DNA from: Aquimarina sp042434915
Lineage (GTDB): Bacteria > Bacteroidota > Bacteroidia > Flavobacteriales > Flavobacteriaceae
Length of the DNA: 64,000 nucleotides
NCBI RefSeq assembly: GCF_042434915.1
Contig: NZ_CP170198.1
Location: forward strand, 620,001-684,000
Direction: 5' to 3'
Shown here: positions 18,982 through 27,106 of the stretch, piece after piece
Numbering within the stretch: the first letter of the stretch is position 1
How the letters are laid out: each line of letters starts with the position of its first letter
Made by a program: the position numbers and the translations under genes
Notes under the pieces: model-generated
What the model was told of the DNA's origin: nothing
The model's input: only the letters and a program-made list of their open reading frames with translations
Database searches by the model: none

Positions 18982-19983
18982 ATGAGTACAATAAAAATAG
19001 GAATAAATGGATTTGGAAGAATCGGAAGAATTGCGTTTAGGATTGCCTCAGAACGTTCAAATGTTGAGGTTGTAGCAATCAATGATCTTCTTGATATTGA
19101 ACATTTGGCATATTTACTAAAATTTGATTCGGTACATGGTAGATTTAATGGAACAGTAACGGTAAGTGATGGAGCCTTGCACGTTAACGGTAAAAAGATT
19201 AGAGTATCTGCAAAGCGTAATCCAGAGGAGTTAAAATGGGATGAAGTAGAGGTAGACGTTGTGATGGATTGTACTGGTATTTTTACAACATTAGGTTCCG
19301 CAGAAGGACACCTAAAAGCTGGTGCTAAAAAAGTTGTGATCTCTGCACCTTCAGCAGATGCACCTATGTTTGTAATGGGAGTTAATCATAAAGATGTGAA
19401 AGCAACCGATACAATCGTGTCGAATGCTTCTTGTACCACAAACTGTTTGGCACCTTTGGCCAAAGTAATTAACGATAATTTTGAAATAGTCGAAGGATTA
19501 ATGACTACAGTACACGCAGCGACAGCAACACAAGCCGTTGTTGATGCACCTTCAAAAAAGGATTACAGAGGCGGACGTTCGGCTTTGACAAATATAATAC
19601 CGTCATCTACAGGGGCAGCAAAAGCTGTAGGTAAAGTAATACCAGAACTGAATGGAAAACTTACAGGAATGGCATTTAGAGTACCCACTGTGGATGTTTC
19701 GGTAGTGGACCTTACCGTGCGTACAAAAAAATCGGTTTCCTATGATGAGATTAAGCGAGTAATGAAGCATGCTTCTGAAAATGAAATGAAAGGAATATTG
19801 GGATATACTGAAGAAGATGTTGTATCTCAAGATTTTGTTGGAGAAACCTGTACATCAACTTTTGATGCAAAAGCAGGTATTGCTTTAAACGATACTTTTT
19901 TTAAACTTGTTTCTTGGTATGATAATGAATTTGGATATTCTTCTAAATTAGTAGATTTATCAGTACACGTAGGGAACTTATAA
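18982..19983 (+). CDS. gapA: Glyceraldehyde-3-phosphate dehydrogenase
   Basis: 333 residues, usual length. The NAD-binding start KIGINGFGRIGRIAFR, the active-site ASCTTNCLAPLAK with the catalytic Cys, and the C-terminal SWYDNEFGYSSKLVDL are all present. Cytoplasmic glycolytic enzyme making 1,3-bisphosphoglycerate. It is probably cotranscribed with pfkA and ends at a strong hairpin terminator before the sugar kinase gene. Confidence 0.98.
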   Translation: MSTIKIGINGFGRIGRIAFRIASERSNVEVVAINDLLDIEHLAYLLKFDSVHGRFNGTVTVSDGALHVNGKKIRVSAKRNPEELKWDEVEVDVVMDCTGIFTTLGSAEGHLKAGAKKVVISAPSADAPMFVMGVNHKDVKATDTIVSNASCTTNCLAPLAKVINDNFEIVEGLMTTVHAATATQAVVDAPSKKDYRGGRSALTNIIPSSTGAAKAVGKVIPELNGKLTGMAFRVPTVDVSVVDLTVRTKKSVSYDEIKRVMKHASENEMKGILGYTEEDVVSQDFVGETCTSTFDAKAGIALNDTFFKLVSWYDNEFGYSSKLVDLSVHVGNL

Positions 19984-19995
19984 CAATAATTTGAG

Positions 19996-20034
19996 AATAA
20001 TTCACCTTATTTTTTTAATTTAAGGTGAATTATT
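19996..20034 (+). terminator. Terminator after gapA
   Basis: Perfect 14-bp stem (19996-20009 with 20021-20034) with an AT-rich 11-nt loop; the downstream T-run is short, so termination may be partial and let some transcription into the kinase gene. Confidence 0.65.
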
Positions 20035-20054
20035 TATGATTAAACTCTTATAAC

Positions 20055-20918
20055 ATGATTTTATTGGCAGATGGTGGTTCTACAAAATGCGATTGGATAC
20101 TTTTGGGAGACGAGGGAGATATAATCTTTAAAACTCGAACGGAAGGTTTAAATCCTGCTGTATTCAAACCAAACGTACTAGAGGAACGGATTCATAAAAA
20201 TGAGGAGCTCATAAAGCATAAAGATACGATTGAAACAGTTCATTTTTATGGAGCAGGATGTGGTACCAAGAAGCCAGCTGCTTTACTTAAGCAAATCTTT
20301 GAAAACTTTTTTAATAAAGCCGAAGTAGTAGTTAGAGAAGATATGGTAGCTGCCGTATATGCAGCTACGACACAACCCGGAATTGTTTGTATTTTGGGAA
20401 CAGGATCCAATAGTTGTTATTATGATGGTGACCAAATTCATATGGCAGTAGATTCGTTGGGGTATATTCTTATGGACGAGGCTAGTGGGAATTATTTTGG
20501 AAAGCGTTTGATTCGTGATTTTTATTATAAAAGAATGCCCCCTGAAGTTGCCGAGGCGTTTGATGCCAAATTTGATTTATCGTCCGATGTTATTAAAGAA
20601 AATTTATATAAAAAAGACAATCCTAACACGTATTTAGCCTCTTTTGCCGAATTTATTTTTACCAGTGAGCGTAATGGTTATTTCTATAAAATTATTACCG
20701 AGGGTATTCAAGAATTTGTAGAAACGAGAGTGCTCTGTTTTCCAGAAGCTCAAAATGTACCTATACATTTTATTGGTTCTATAGCTCATTTTAGCGAAGA
20801 TATTATTCGAGCAGCTGTGTGGCCATATCATTTAACAATAGGCAATATTGTACGCAGACCTATTGATGGTATTATTGAATACTACAGAAAAGAAGTTTTA
20901 AAAGTAAGTATGGATTAA
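20055..20918 (+). CDS. BadF/BadG-type ATPase, N-acetylglucosamine kinase-like
   Basis: 287 residues. The ASKHA phosphate-1 motif is MILLADGGSTKCDWILL, the second phosphate loop is CILGTGSNSCYYDG, and the adenosine motif is HFIGSIAHF. These fit the BadF/BadG/BcrA/BcrD family, whose flavobacterial members of this length resemble eukaryotic-type N-acetylglucosamine kinase. Expected reaction: ATP-dependent phosphorylation of GlcNAc or a related amino sugar in the cytoplasm. The gene follows gapA in the same direction, and the grouping with pfkA and gapA agrees with a role in feeding sugars to glycolysis. The substrate is not shown by the sequence. Confidence 0.85.
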   Translation: MILLADGGSTKCDWILLGDEGDIIFKTRTEGLNPAVFKPNVLEERIHKNEELIKHKDTIETVHFYGAGCGTKKPAALLKQIFENFFNKAEVVVREDMVAAVYAATTQPGIVCILGTGSNSCYYDGDQIHMAVDSLGYILMDEASGNYFGKRLIRDFYYKRMPPEVAEAFDAKFDLSSDVIKENLYKKDNPNTYLASFAEFIFTSERNGYFYKIITEGIQEFVETRVLCFPEAQNVPIHFIGSIAHFSEDIIRAAVWPYHLTIGNIVRRPIDGIIEYYRKEVLKVSMD

Positions 20919-20933
20919 AAGTTAACGTCATTT

Positions 20934-21521
20934 TTAGCCTAAGGCTTGTTCTATCAATAATTTGGATTTTGATGAAAATTGAATTTTTAACGCCTCTTCT
21001 TGACCTCTTAAAGACATTTTACTCCATGTTTTTTGAAGAATACTGATAATTTTATCATCGGTATGCTTAGCAGAAAAAGCCTCAAAGTAATAGTTTAAAA
21101 ATACGAGACAAATAGTGTCCTCAAGACGTTGCGTATCCATATCTTTTTTTAATTTTTTCTTCTGTATTAAAAACGATACGCGCTCGATAATATCTGCCTG
21201 ATAACCTACTTGATATAAAATGGATGATGTTTTATCGGCGTGAAACTTCTTAAGTTCAGAACGCCATTTTAAATAACCCACTCGGTCCATAGAAAATTGA
21301 TCTCTCTTAATTTGCCATCTACAAATGTGTTGTGCTCTTGCAGCAAGTTGTAAAGCCTCAGATGCATCAGGATAATAATCGGTCAAAGTTTCTGTCATAC
21401 GTTGTCCATATAAAAGCTCCTTCGCTATTGTTTTACCGTCTATAATTTCTGTATTTGGATCCTTTGAATTTTCTAAATCAATTTGTTGATAAGCTAGCGT
21501 TAGTTTTGAGTTATTTTTCAT
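20934..21521 (-). CDS. DUF4202-family protein
   Basis: 195 residues, all-helical in appearance, cytoplasmic. Recognised by the conserved core LAARAQHICRWQIKRDQFSMDRVGYLKWRSELKKFHADK (described here as residues ~60-98) and the later LEDTICLVFLNYYF ... HTDDKIISILQKTWSKMS, characteristic of DUF4202. Conserved His, Arg, Asp and Glu residues in these blocks suggest a metal-dependent, HD-like hydrolase, but no function has been established that I know of. It is convergent with the kinase gene, 15 nt apart, and probably a single-gene unit. Confidence 0.85.
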   Translation of the reverse strand: MKNNSKLTLAYQQIDLENSKDPNTEIIDGKTIAKELLYGQRMTETLTDYYPDASEALQLAARAQHICRWQIKRDQFSMDRVGYLKWRSELKKFHADKTSSILYQVGYQADIIERVSFLIQKKKLKKDMDTQRLEDTICLVFLNYYFEAFSAKHTDDKIISILQKTWSKMSLRGQEEALKIQFSSKSKLLIEQALG

Positions 21522-21586
21522 AATGATTGGTGAATAGCTACTTAGATATTTGTTATTATTGCGAGTACATTAAGTTAATATGTAAA

Positions 21587-23047
21587 TCAATAGTGGGTTG
21601 TGTTATTTCCAGTGACTAATTTAAGTACATAAAGTAATTGGGAATCTTTACAGGAAATAATATCATTTATGGTAAAGGGGATAAATCGATTAGGAACTAC
21701 TCCACGAGTGTTTGTAGGTAATTGAGATTTAACAAAATTCTGAACATTTTTCATATGAAAGCTAAACTGTATACCCGAAGTAGGTAGTTCATAAAAAACT
21801 CTCAGTCCAATATTGTGCGTATGAAATGTACAACCAGTTTCTTCGCCCACAAGGGTGATGTTTGTATCATTTTTTGCTAACAGAGCAAAATCTGAAGCTT
21901 CATTTTGTGTACTTCCATCAATTAAAACATAAACACCACCAGTAAATCTGTTTTTTGAAGGCACCATCATGGGTTCTAAATCATCAAAATTAGAGGTCCA
22001 TCCGTTATAAACAGGATGATTTTTAAATTTTTCTTTTAAATTTAATTCTTCTTCAAAATATGAACCCATTGCATATTCTTTTGCAGGTATGGCTAGAGTA
22101 CCTACATGTGCTCTCTTTCTTTGTTTAAAAAAACCTGTTGTAATATAAGACATAAGACGTATCGTATTCGCACGATTTCCTCCTTTATTTTGTCTAATGT
22201 CAATTATTAAATTAATAATTTTATCTTTTTTTAGCTGAAAAAATATTTGGTCAAGCGATTTGTTGAAATTTTGCGAGCCCATAGCAAAGCTTTCAATTTT
22301 TAAAAAAGCAGTACGTTTTTGAGCATCATAGGCAAAGAAGATTTTATCAGTATTGTGTTTAATAGGGCTAACCTTATTTTTAACAAAGGGATCAGGTTTA
22401 GGATCGAGCAAATTTAACCAAACACTTAGATCGGTTTGCTTTACAGCAGGAAGAATTATTTTCTTCGTGATTTTGAAGGAATCAATGAATTCAATTTCAT
22501 AATTTTTGGTTGCACCGTATTCTAAAGTATACAGACCATCAAATTTTTGTTCTATACCTCGTTCCTTGGTTTGAGTCAAATGACCATCAGAAGGGATATA
22601 TTTTTTTAAATTCATGAGAATCTGCTCCATTGCTATTCCATTGACTGATTGTATTAATGAACCAGAGGGGATTGAAGTATGTTCTGCATAATTATATGCT
22701 TTTCCTTGAATGATTTTTAGTATTAATGGAAAATGATAGCTATTAGCGACTAAATTGGTAGGTGGATATATTTCTATATGTCCATCCTGTATAGCATCAG
22801 AAAATTGATATAAATTTTTAAGAAATCCCAATTGGCTAGATTTATCTGAATCTTTTAGTAAGATATTGAATAGAGAATCGAGTTGTTTTTTCTGAATATA
22901 TTGGTGCAAATTAGGATGCCCCTGTTCCAAAATAGTTTTAAAAATTTTTAAATCATTTTTATAGGAAGTAACCGCTTTATTGGTTTGTCCATAAAAAAGA
23001 GTTTGTACAAAGAATAGGCTAACGATTAGAAAATGTTTGAGGATCAT
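21587..23047 (-). CDS. S41-family peptidase-like exported protein with abnormal catalytic motif
   Basis: 486 residues. A signal peptide ends near LFYGQ. The middle has the S41/C-terminal-processing-peptidase core: FAYDAQKRTAFLKIESF, then IIDIRQNKGGN (family: DLRxNxGG), then VYVLIDGSTQNEASDFALLAK and VGEETGC. In active S41 enzymes the segment after the strand VLxxG reads (S/T)xSAxE with the nucleophilic Ser; here the aligned triplet is Thr380-Gln-Asn382, so the Ser position appears to be Asn. It may be a pseudo-peptidase that binds substrates, or may use a shifted Ser (379 or 385). It is expected in the periplasm. It is the downstream neighbour of the 24493 gene on the same strand but 130 nt away, so cotranscription is possible. 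Confidence 0.85.
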   Translation of the reverse strand: MILKHFLIVSLFFVQTLFYGQTNKAVTSYKNDLKIFKTILEQGHPNLHQYIQKKQLDSLFNILLKDSDKSSQLGFLKNLYQFSDAIQDGHIEIYPPTNLVANSYHFPLILKIIQGKAYNYAEHTSIPSGSLIQSVNGIAMEQILMNLKKYIPSDGHLTQTKERGIEQKFDGLYTLEYGATKNYEIEFIDSFKITKKIILPAVKQTDLSVWLNLLDPKPDPFVKNKVSPIKHNTDKIFFAYDAQKRTAFLKIESFAMGSQNFNKSLDQIFFQLKKDKIINLIIDIRQNKGGNRANTIRLMSYITTGFFKQRKRAHVGTLAIPAKEYAMGSYFEEELNLKEKFKNHPVYNGWTSNFDDLEPMMVPSKNRFTGGVYVLIDGSTQNEASDFALLAKNDTNITLVGEETGCTFHTHNIGLRVFYELPTSGIQFSFHMKNVQNFVKSQLPTNTRGVVPNRFIPFTINDIISCKDSQLLYVLKLVTGNNTTHY

Positions 23048-23179
23048 TATAAAAAGAATAGAATTTCAAACAAAGTCGATTTTTTCATAGCAGTAGAACA
23101 TTCTTATTGGTCGCAAGATACTATAAACATACATACAAAAATAGCATTAAACCGAAGAAATACAGATGTCACACTATCA

Positions 23180-24493
23180 TTACGATTCTTTACGCTTTTT
23201 GAATTGTTTTTGTATTTTTTTAATAGCTGATTCAATCGACTTTTCAGGTTCTATAATATTATATTCTCCCCAAAAATCAGGTTCCGAAAATCCACTTGCT
23301 TTATCACTTAAAATACTACTTGGTTTAAGACGTTCTTTTGCGGGTAATATCTTTTTATCTTCATTTTCTTTCCAATCGGTGACAGCAAGTTCTACGTCTA
23401 GTTTGTAAATAGAATTGAATAAACGTTTTTTCCAATTAATTTTAAAAGCTAATTCCATTTTACTATATGCATAGTGCCATTTTTCATTAATTTCACGATA
23501 ACTTACAGTATAATCAGCCTGTGTAGCATATACTTTTGCCCTTGTTGGTTTTTTTCTTACAAAAATCTTACTAGCTTCTTTTTTATTATCGAGATTAAGA
23601 CTAAATGATGCTTTTGTTAACGCGTAGCTGTTTGTATCAATATAAAGCTTTCCAAAATACATCGGCTCTGTAATGTTAGGATGTTGCTTAAAATTAATGA
23701 CATACATAGTACGATTATTCATTCGTGTACTTTTGTCAAGAGAAAAAATATAACTATTCAGGATGTCATTGGATAACAAAGCTTCGGGGTGTTTCACCAA
23801 ATCTAAATACAGTGCGCTTGCTGGCCCCCCTTGAAGTTTTAATGTAAGTGTGTCTAATCGTTTATAATCTGTGTTTTTTCTAGCCTTAAAAAGTTTTACA
23901 TCATCCACTTTATTGCGAGGCAAGGGGTTTTTATAAATATCAATAACTGCTTCAGATAAAGAAACATATGTTCTTCTCTTTTGGATCGTTTCTCTGTAGA
24001 AAGCAGTTTGCACAATTGGCAGGGCCGGGTAGTTATCAGGAACTTTTTTGATAACTTGTTTTATGATCTCTTTGGCATCTTGCTCACCAATACTTACCTC
24101 GTCTAATAAAGTAACGGTTCTCTCAAGAACAATATCATCTTCGAGATTTGCAAGTTGGGCAAGCGCTATGGTTTTATTCTTATAACCAAGATAACTTATG
24201 GTTATATTGGCATTTCGATTTTGATAAGGAACTTTAATTGAAAATTCGCCCGCGGTGTTTGAAACTGTAGAAATATTAGTTCCAGAAACAATAACCGCTG
24301 CAGATGGCAGTGCATCACCATTTGAGTTATCAACTATTGTACCTGTATAAGTTTTGTATGTTATAGCATCTTGTGGTTCGGTTTGAAAAGCAAAGAGTTT
24401 GCTTGAAATACAAATAAAAACAATAAGTAGCGTAACGATTTTTAATCTAGCATAGATTTTCTCCTTAAAAATAATATCTTTTTCATTTTTCAT
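23180..24493 (-). CDS. Carboxypeptidase-regulatory-like domain protein of the Bacteroidota envelope
   Basis: 437 residues. An N-terminal hydrophobic stretch (about residues 15-36) acts as signal peptide or anchor after an unusually long charged start. Residues ~45-130 are a CarboxypepD_reg-like beta-sandwich (YTGTIVDNSNGDALPSAAVIV ... ISYLGYKNKTIAL). The remaining ~300 residues are a conserved Bacteroidota region with FYRETIQKRRTYVSLSEAVIDIYK and beta-rich segments typical of these envelope proteins, sometimes annotated near DUF5686. The C-terminal 25 residues are Lys-rich. Function unknown; related proteins are exported, and a role in surface structure or transport is only a guess. Confidence 0.75.
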   Translation of the reverse strand: MKNEKDIIFKEKIYARLKIVTLLIVFICISSKLFAFQTEPQDAITYKTYTGTIVDNSNGDALPSAAVIVSGTNISTVSNTAGEFSIKVPYQNRNANITISYLGYKNKTIALAQLANLEDDIVLERTVTLLDEVSIGEQDAKEIIKQVIKKVPDNYPALPIVQTAFYRETIQKRRTYVSLSEAVIDIYKNPLPRNKVDDVKLFKARKNTDYKRLDTLTLKLQGGPASALYLDLVKHPEALLSNDILNSYIFSLDKSTRMNNRTMYVINFKQHPNITEPMYFGKLYIDTNSYALTKASFSLNLDNKKEASKIFVRKKPTRAKVYATQADYTVSYREINEKWHYAYSKMELAFKINWKKRLFNSIYKLDVELAVTDWKENEDKKILPAKERLKPSSILSDKASGFSEPDFWGEYNIIEPEKSIESAIKKIQKQFKKRKES

Positions 24494-24667
24494 ATAAGAG
24501 CCTATTAGGATTTTTTGAAATGGTAGTTCAGGAATAACATATTTAGAAAAAATACGAAATTCTAGTTTTCAAAATATTTATACAAGATAACAAATTATTA
24601 TATATCGGCTAAAAAAAGAGATACTTGTAAGACTATTTTGAGATAATATATTTAATACTTTTTATCT

Positions 24668-26065
24668 TCAATGATACTCATCATGATCCCCAAACCAGTT
24701 TTGCAACTTTATATTCATAATTTCTGTAGTATAAGGCTTTGTTATATAGTCATCTAAACCTTGTGCAATGAATCGATCAGAGTCTCCTGGTAATGCGTTT
24801 GAGGTTAACGCTATTATAGGAGGTGTATTTTTACTTTTCTTACGTATTAGTTTACTAGTCTCAATACCATTAATCTCTGGCAAATTAATATCCATTAAAA
24901 TGAGATGATATTTTCCTTCTTCGAACATTGCAATAGCTTGACTACCATCATTGGCAATGTCTACGGTACAACCTAAATATTTTAAAATTTGTTTTGAAAC
25001 GATAATACTCGTTTCAGAATCCTCAACTAATAGTACATGAATATTATAGGAAGAAGTTATTAAGGGCTTTTCTAAAATGGGATCATGTAATTTTGGTACT
25101 TCTTTTGTTTTGAAAGTAAACCAGAAACGGCTTCCCGCGTCTGGTGTGCTTTGTACACCAAGTGATCCGTTCATTAAATCCACTAATTTCTTACAAATGG
25201 TAAGTCCGAGTCCGCTACCTTCTCCTGCCAATATTGCTTCATTATGAAATTGGCTAAATTGTTGAAAAAGTTCTTTCTGATCTTTTTGAGAAATACCGAT
25301 TCCAGAATCGATAACTTCTATTTTGATGGTGTGATTTTCTTTTTTGGTTGTAACTAAAGAGGCTTTTACAGTAACACCTCCTTTTTTGGTAAATTTGATA
25401 GCATTACCAATAAGGTTTGACATAATTTGTGTAAATCTATTCGCGTCTATTAGAAGTATCTCAGGGATTTCAGATGATAATTCAGTTTGTAAATAAAGGT
25501 CTTTGGACTTACTTGTAGCAAGGAATAAATTAATGTTTTGAGAAATTAAATTATTAAAATTTGTCGGTTTTGGCGATAATGTAAATTTTCCAGCTTCAAT
25601 TTTTGAAAGATCCAGTATTTGGTTTAAAATATCCAAAAGATTAAGGGATGATTGATGAATTATAGTAACGTACTCCTTTTGTAAAGGATTGAGCTCGGTA
25701 TTTTTAAATAGCAAATCAATCATGCCAATAACACCTACCATGGGTGTTCGTATCTCATGACTCATGTTAGCCAAAAAATCCTGACGTATTTTTGATGCAG
25801 CAATTACTTGGCTATTTTTGGCTTTAAGTTTATCCAAATTTATACCTATGAACATGGCAAACAAACCTAAAAAAATAGGAGCCGTATCGACCATAAAATG
25901 AATTGGATTATCTCTGTGAACTTTTACAAGAGATGTCAAGTTTAAAGGTAATTGTTGTCTAGTGATATCAAACCAAAGGGCAACTAAAGGAAAACACAAT
26001 CCAAATAGAAAACCGTATAGCGTATATTTGGTCATCTCATTGCGAAATGAAAAAAATTGCTTCAT
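24668..26065 (-). CDS. Hybrid sensor histidine kinase/response regulator without a periplasmic sensor
   Basis: 465 residues. Two transmembrane helices (about residues 13-34 and 57-78) are separated by only ~20 residues, so there is no extracytoplasmic sensor domain. A HisKA domain follows with the phospho-accepting His103 in NMSHEIRTPM, then the HATPase domain with the N box (FTQIMSNLIGNAIKFT), DSGIGIS and GSGLGL boxes, and a C-terminal receiver with Asp392 in LILMDINLPEING and Lys in YITKPY. No output domain or Hpt module is present, and no partner regulator is adjacent. It probably senses a membrane or internal signal and passes phosphate to a separate protein. Confidence 0.93.
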   Translation of the reverse strand: MKQFFSFRNEMTKYTLYGFLFGLCFPLVALWFDITRQQLPLNLTSLVKVHRDNPIHFMVDTAPIFLGLFAMFIGINLDKLKAKNSQVIAASKIRQDFLANMSHEIRTPMVGVIGMIDLLFKNTELNPLQKEYVTIIHQSSLNLLDILNQILDLSKIEAGKFTLSPKPTNFNNLISQNINLFLATSKSKDLYLQTELSSEIPEILLIDANRFTQIMSNLIGNAIKFTKKGGVTVKASLVTTKKENHTIKIEVIDSGIGISQKDQKELFQQFSQFHNEAILAGEGSGLGLTICKKLVDLMNGSLGVQSTPDAGSRFWFTFKTKEVPKLHDPILEKPLITSSYNIHVLLVEDSETSIIVSKQILKYLGCTVDIANDGSQAIAMFEEGKYHLILMDINLPEINGIETSKLIRKKSKNTPPIIALTSNALPGDSDRFIAQGLDDYITKPYTTEIMNIKLQNWFGDHDEYH

Positions 26066-26211
26066 AATCTTAACAATTGAAAAAAATTATTTTTAAACTA
26101 GTTGTACAATGTAAAGTATTGTGATTTTTAAATATACTATTTTTCGCTTTTATATATTTTGGAAGTAATAAGGTTTTATTACTAATAGACATAATAAGTT
26201 TGTGAAAAAAC

Positions 26212-26248
26212 AAAAAATCCATAGTAGTAGTTACACCATGGATTTTTT
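26212..26248. terminator. Bidirectional hairpin between the small secreted protein and the hybrid kinase
   Basis: Eleven-bp inverted repeat (26212-26222 with 26238-26248) with A-rich 5' and T-rich 3' sides, so it can terminate on both strands. For the leftward gene ending at 26277 it lies about 30 nt after the stop. Confidence 0.75.
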
Positions 26249-26276
26249 TTGAGCATGAAACCTAGTAATTGATATA

Positions 26277-26810
26277 TTATCCTTTAAAAACTATTTTTCG
26301 TAATTTATATCCATCAATTTTAATTAAATACGTTTTAGGATCTCTGTAGTTATGAATATAATCATCGATAATACCTTTATCCATAAGTCTTCCATTTAAG
26401 TTATATAAACTGTAATTAAGACCTTGAGGCACATTTTTTATATTTGTAAATCTTTTTTGATCACTGTTTTGTAAACAGATATCGTCAGCTAATAAACGGT
26501 TTATAAAAGTTAGCCTTCCTTTTTTTTCACCTTTCAAAGCAACCGTAGCCGTGTCATCGATATCTAAAATACCCTCTCCTGTAAGATCTCCTAAAATAAC
26601 CAAACAAGCATTTCTAATTTTTATTCGTACACCTTGTTCTAAGTGTAAACTTTCGGTTATAAAAACCACAGCTTCATTAGAGGTTTCGTCTAACCCATCA
26701 ATCACAGTGTTTTCAGAAACTGACATTAATTTGTATGAGATATCAACTTTTAAATTGGAGAATCCCAATTGTGTACTCATTAGTAAAGTGATAAGTAAAA
26801 TTTTTTTCAT
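26277..26810 (-). CDS. Small secreted protein with a T9SS-like C-terminal region
   Basis: 177 residues; no family recognised over the first 125. A signal peptide ends near TQLGFS. The middle is beta-rich (NEAVVFITESLHLEQGVRIKIRN) and resembles a short beta-helix or carbohydrate-free stalk. The last ~50 residues (GLNYSLYNLNGRLMDKGIID ... TYLIKIDGYKLRKIVFKG) have the shape of a type IX secretion sorting domain: a strand with Y-L-x-G-x-L, an expected Gly/Ile turn, YLIKI, and a final KIVFKG. The usual upstream PNP motif is missing. Surface delivery is therefore plausible, but this is inference. The gene stands alone between a hairpin and a divergent promoter region. Confidence 0.7.
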   Translation of the reverse strand: MKKILLITLLMSTQLGFSNLKVDISYKLMSVSENTVIDGLDETSNEAVVFITESLHLEQGVRIKIRNACLVILGDLTGEGILDIDDTATVALKGEKKGRLTFINRLLADDICLQNSDQKRFTNIKNVPQGLNYSLYNLNGRLMDKGIIDDYIHNYRDPKTYLIKIDGYKLRKIVFKG

Positions 26811-27106
26811 AAGATATTTTTTTGGGGTTCATAAATAATGTAGGTTTTATATTACAGAAATCTTTTGTTTTTAAACATAAAACCTTTTTGTTAACGACAA
26901 GATACAAATAATTACGTTAAAACCGTAATTATTTTTATCTCTTTACTAATTTTTACGATTTTATTTTTTTTGGAAGTTATTTTTATGAATATGATAAACT
27001 TTTCTTACATGCTTGTAATTTAATCTGATCTTTGTTTTTATTTTTGTAGTTAATATACTGCTCTTTAATCTTTGATAGAGAGCTTTAACTCCTAAACCTA
27101 TAACTC
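26811..27106. other. Divergent intergenic region with hairpin and candidate promoter
   Basis: Very AT-rich space between the divergent secreted-protein and patatin genes. It holds an 11-bp inverted repeat (26906-26916 with 26924-26934) flanked by T-runs, which would stop read-through on either strand, and a TATTTTTG -7-type box at 27039-27046 with a TTG at 27013-27015, about 60 nt before the patatin ATG. No open frame of note. Confidence 0.5.
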
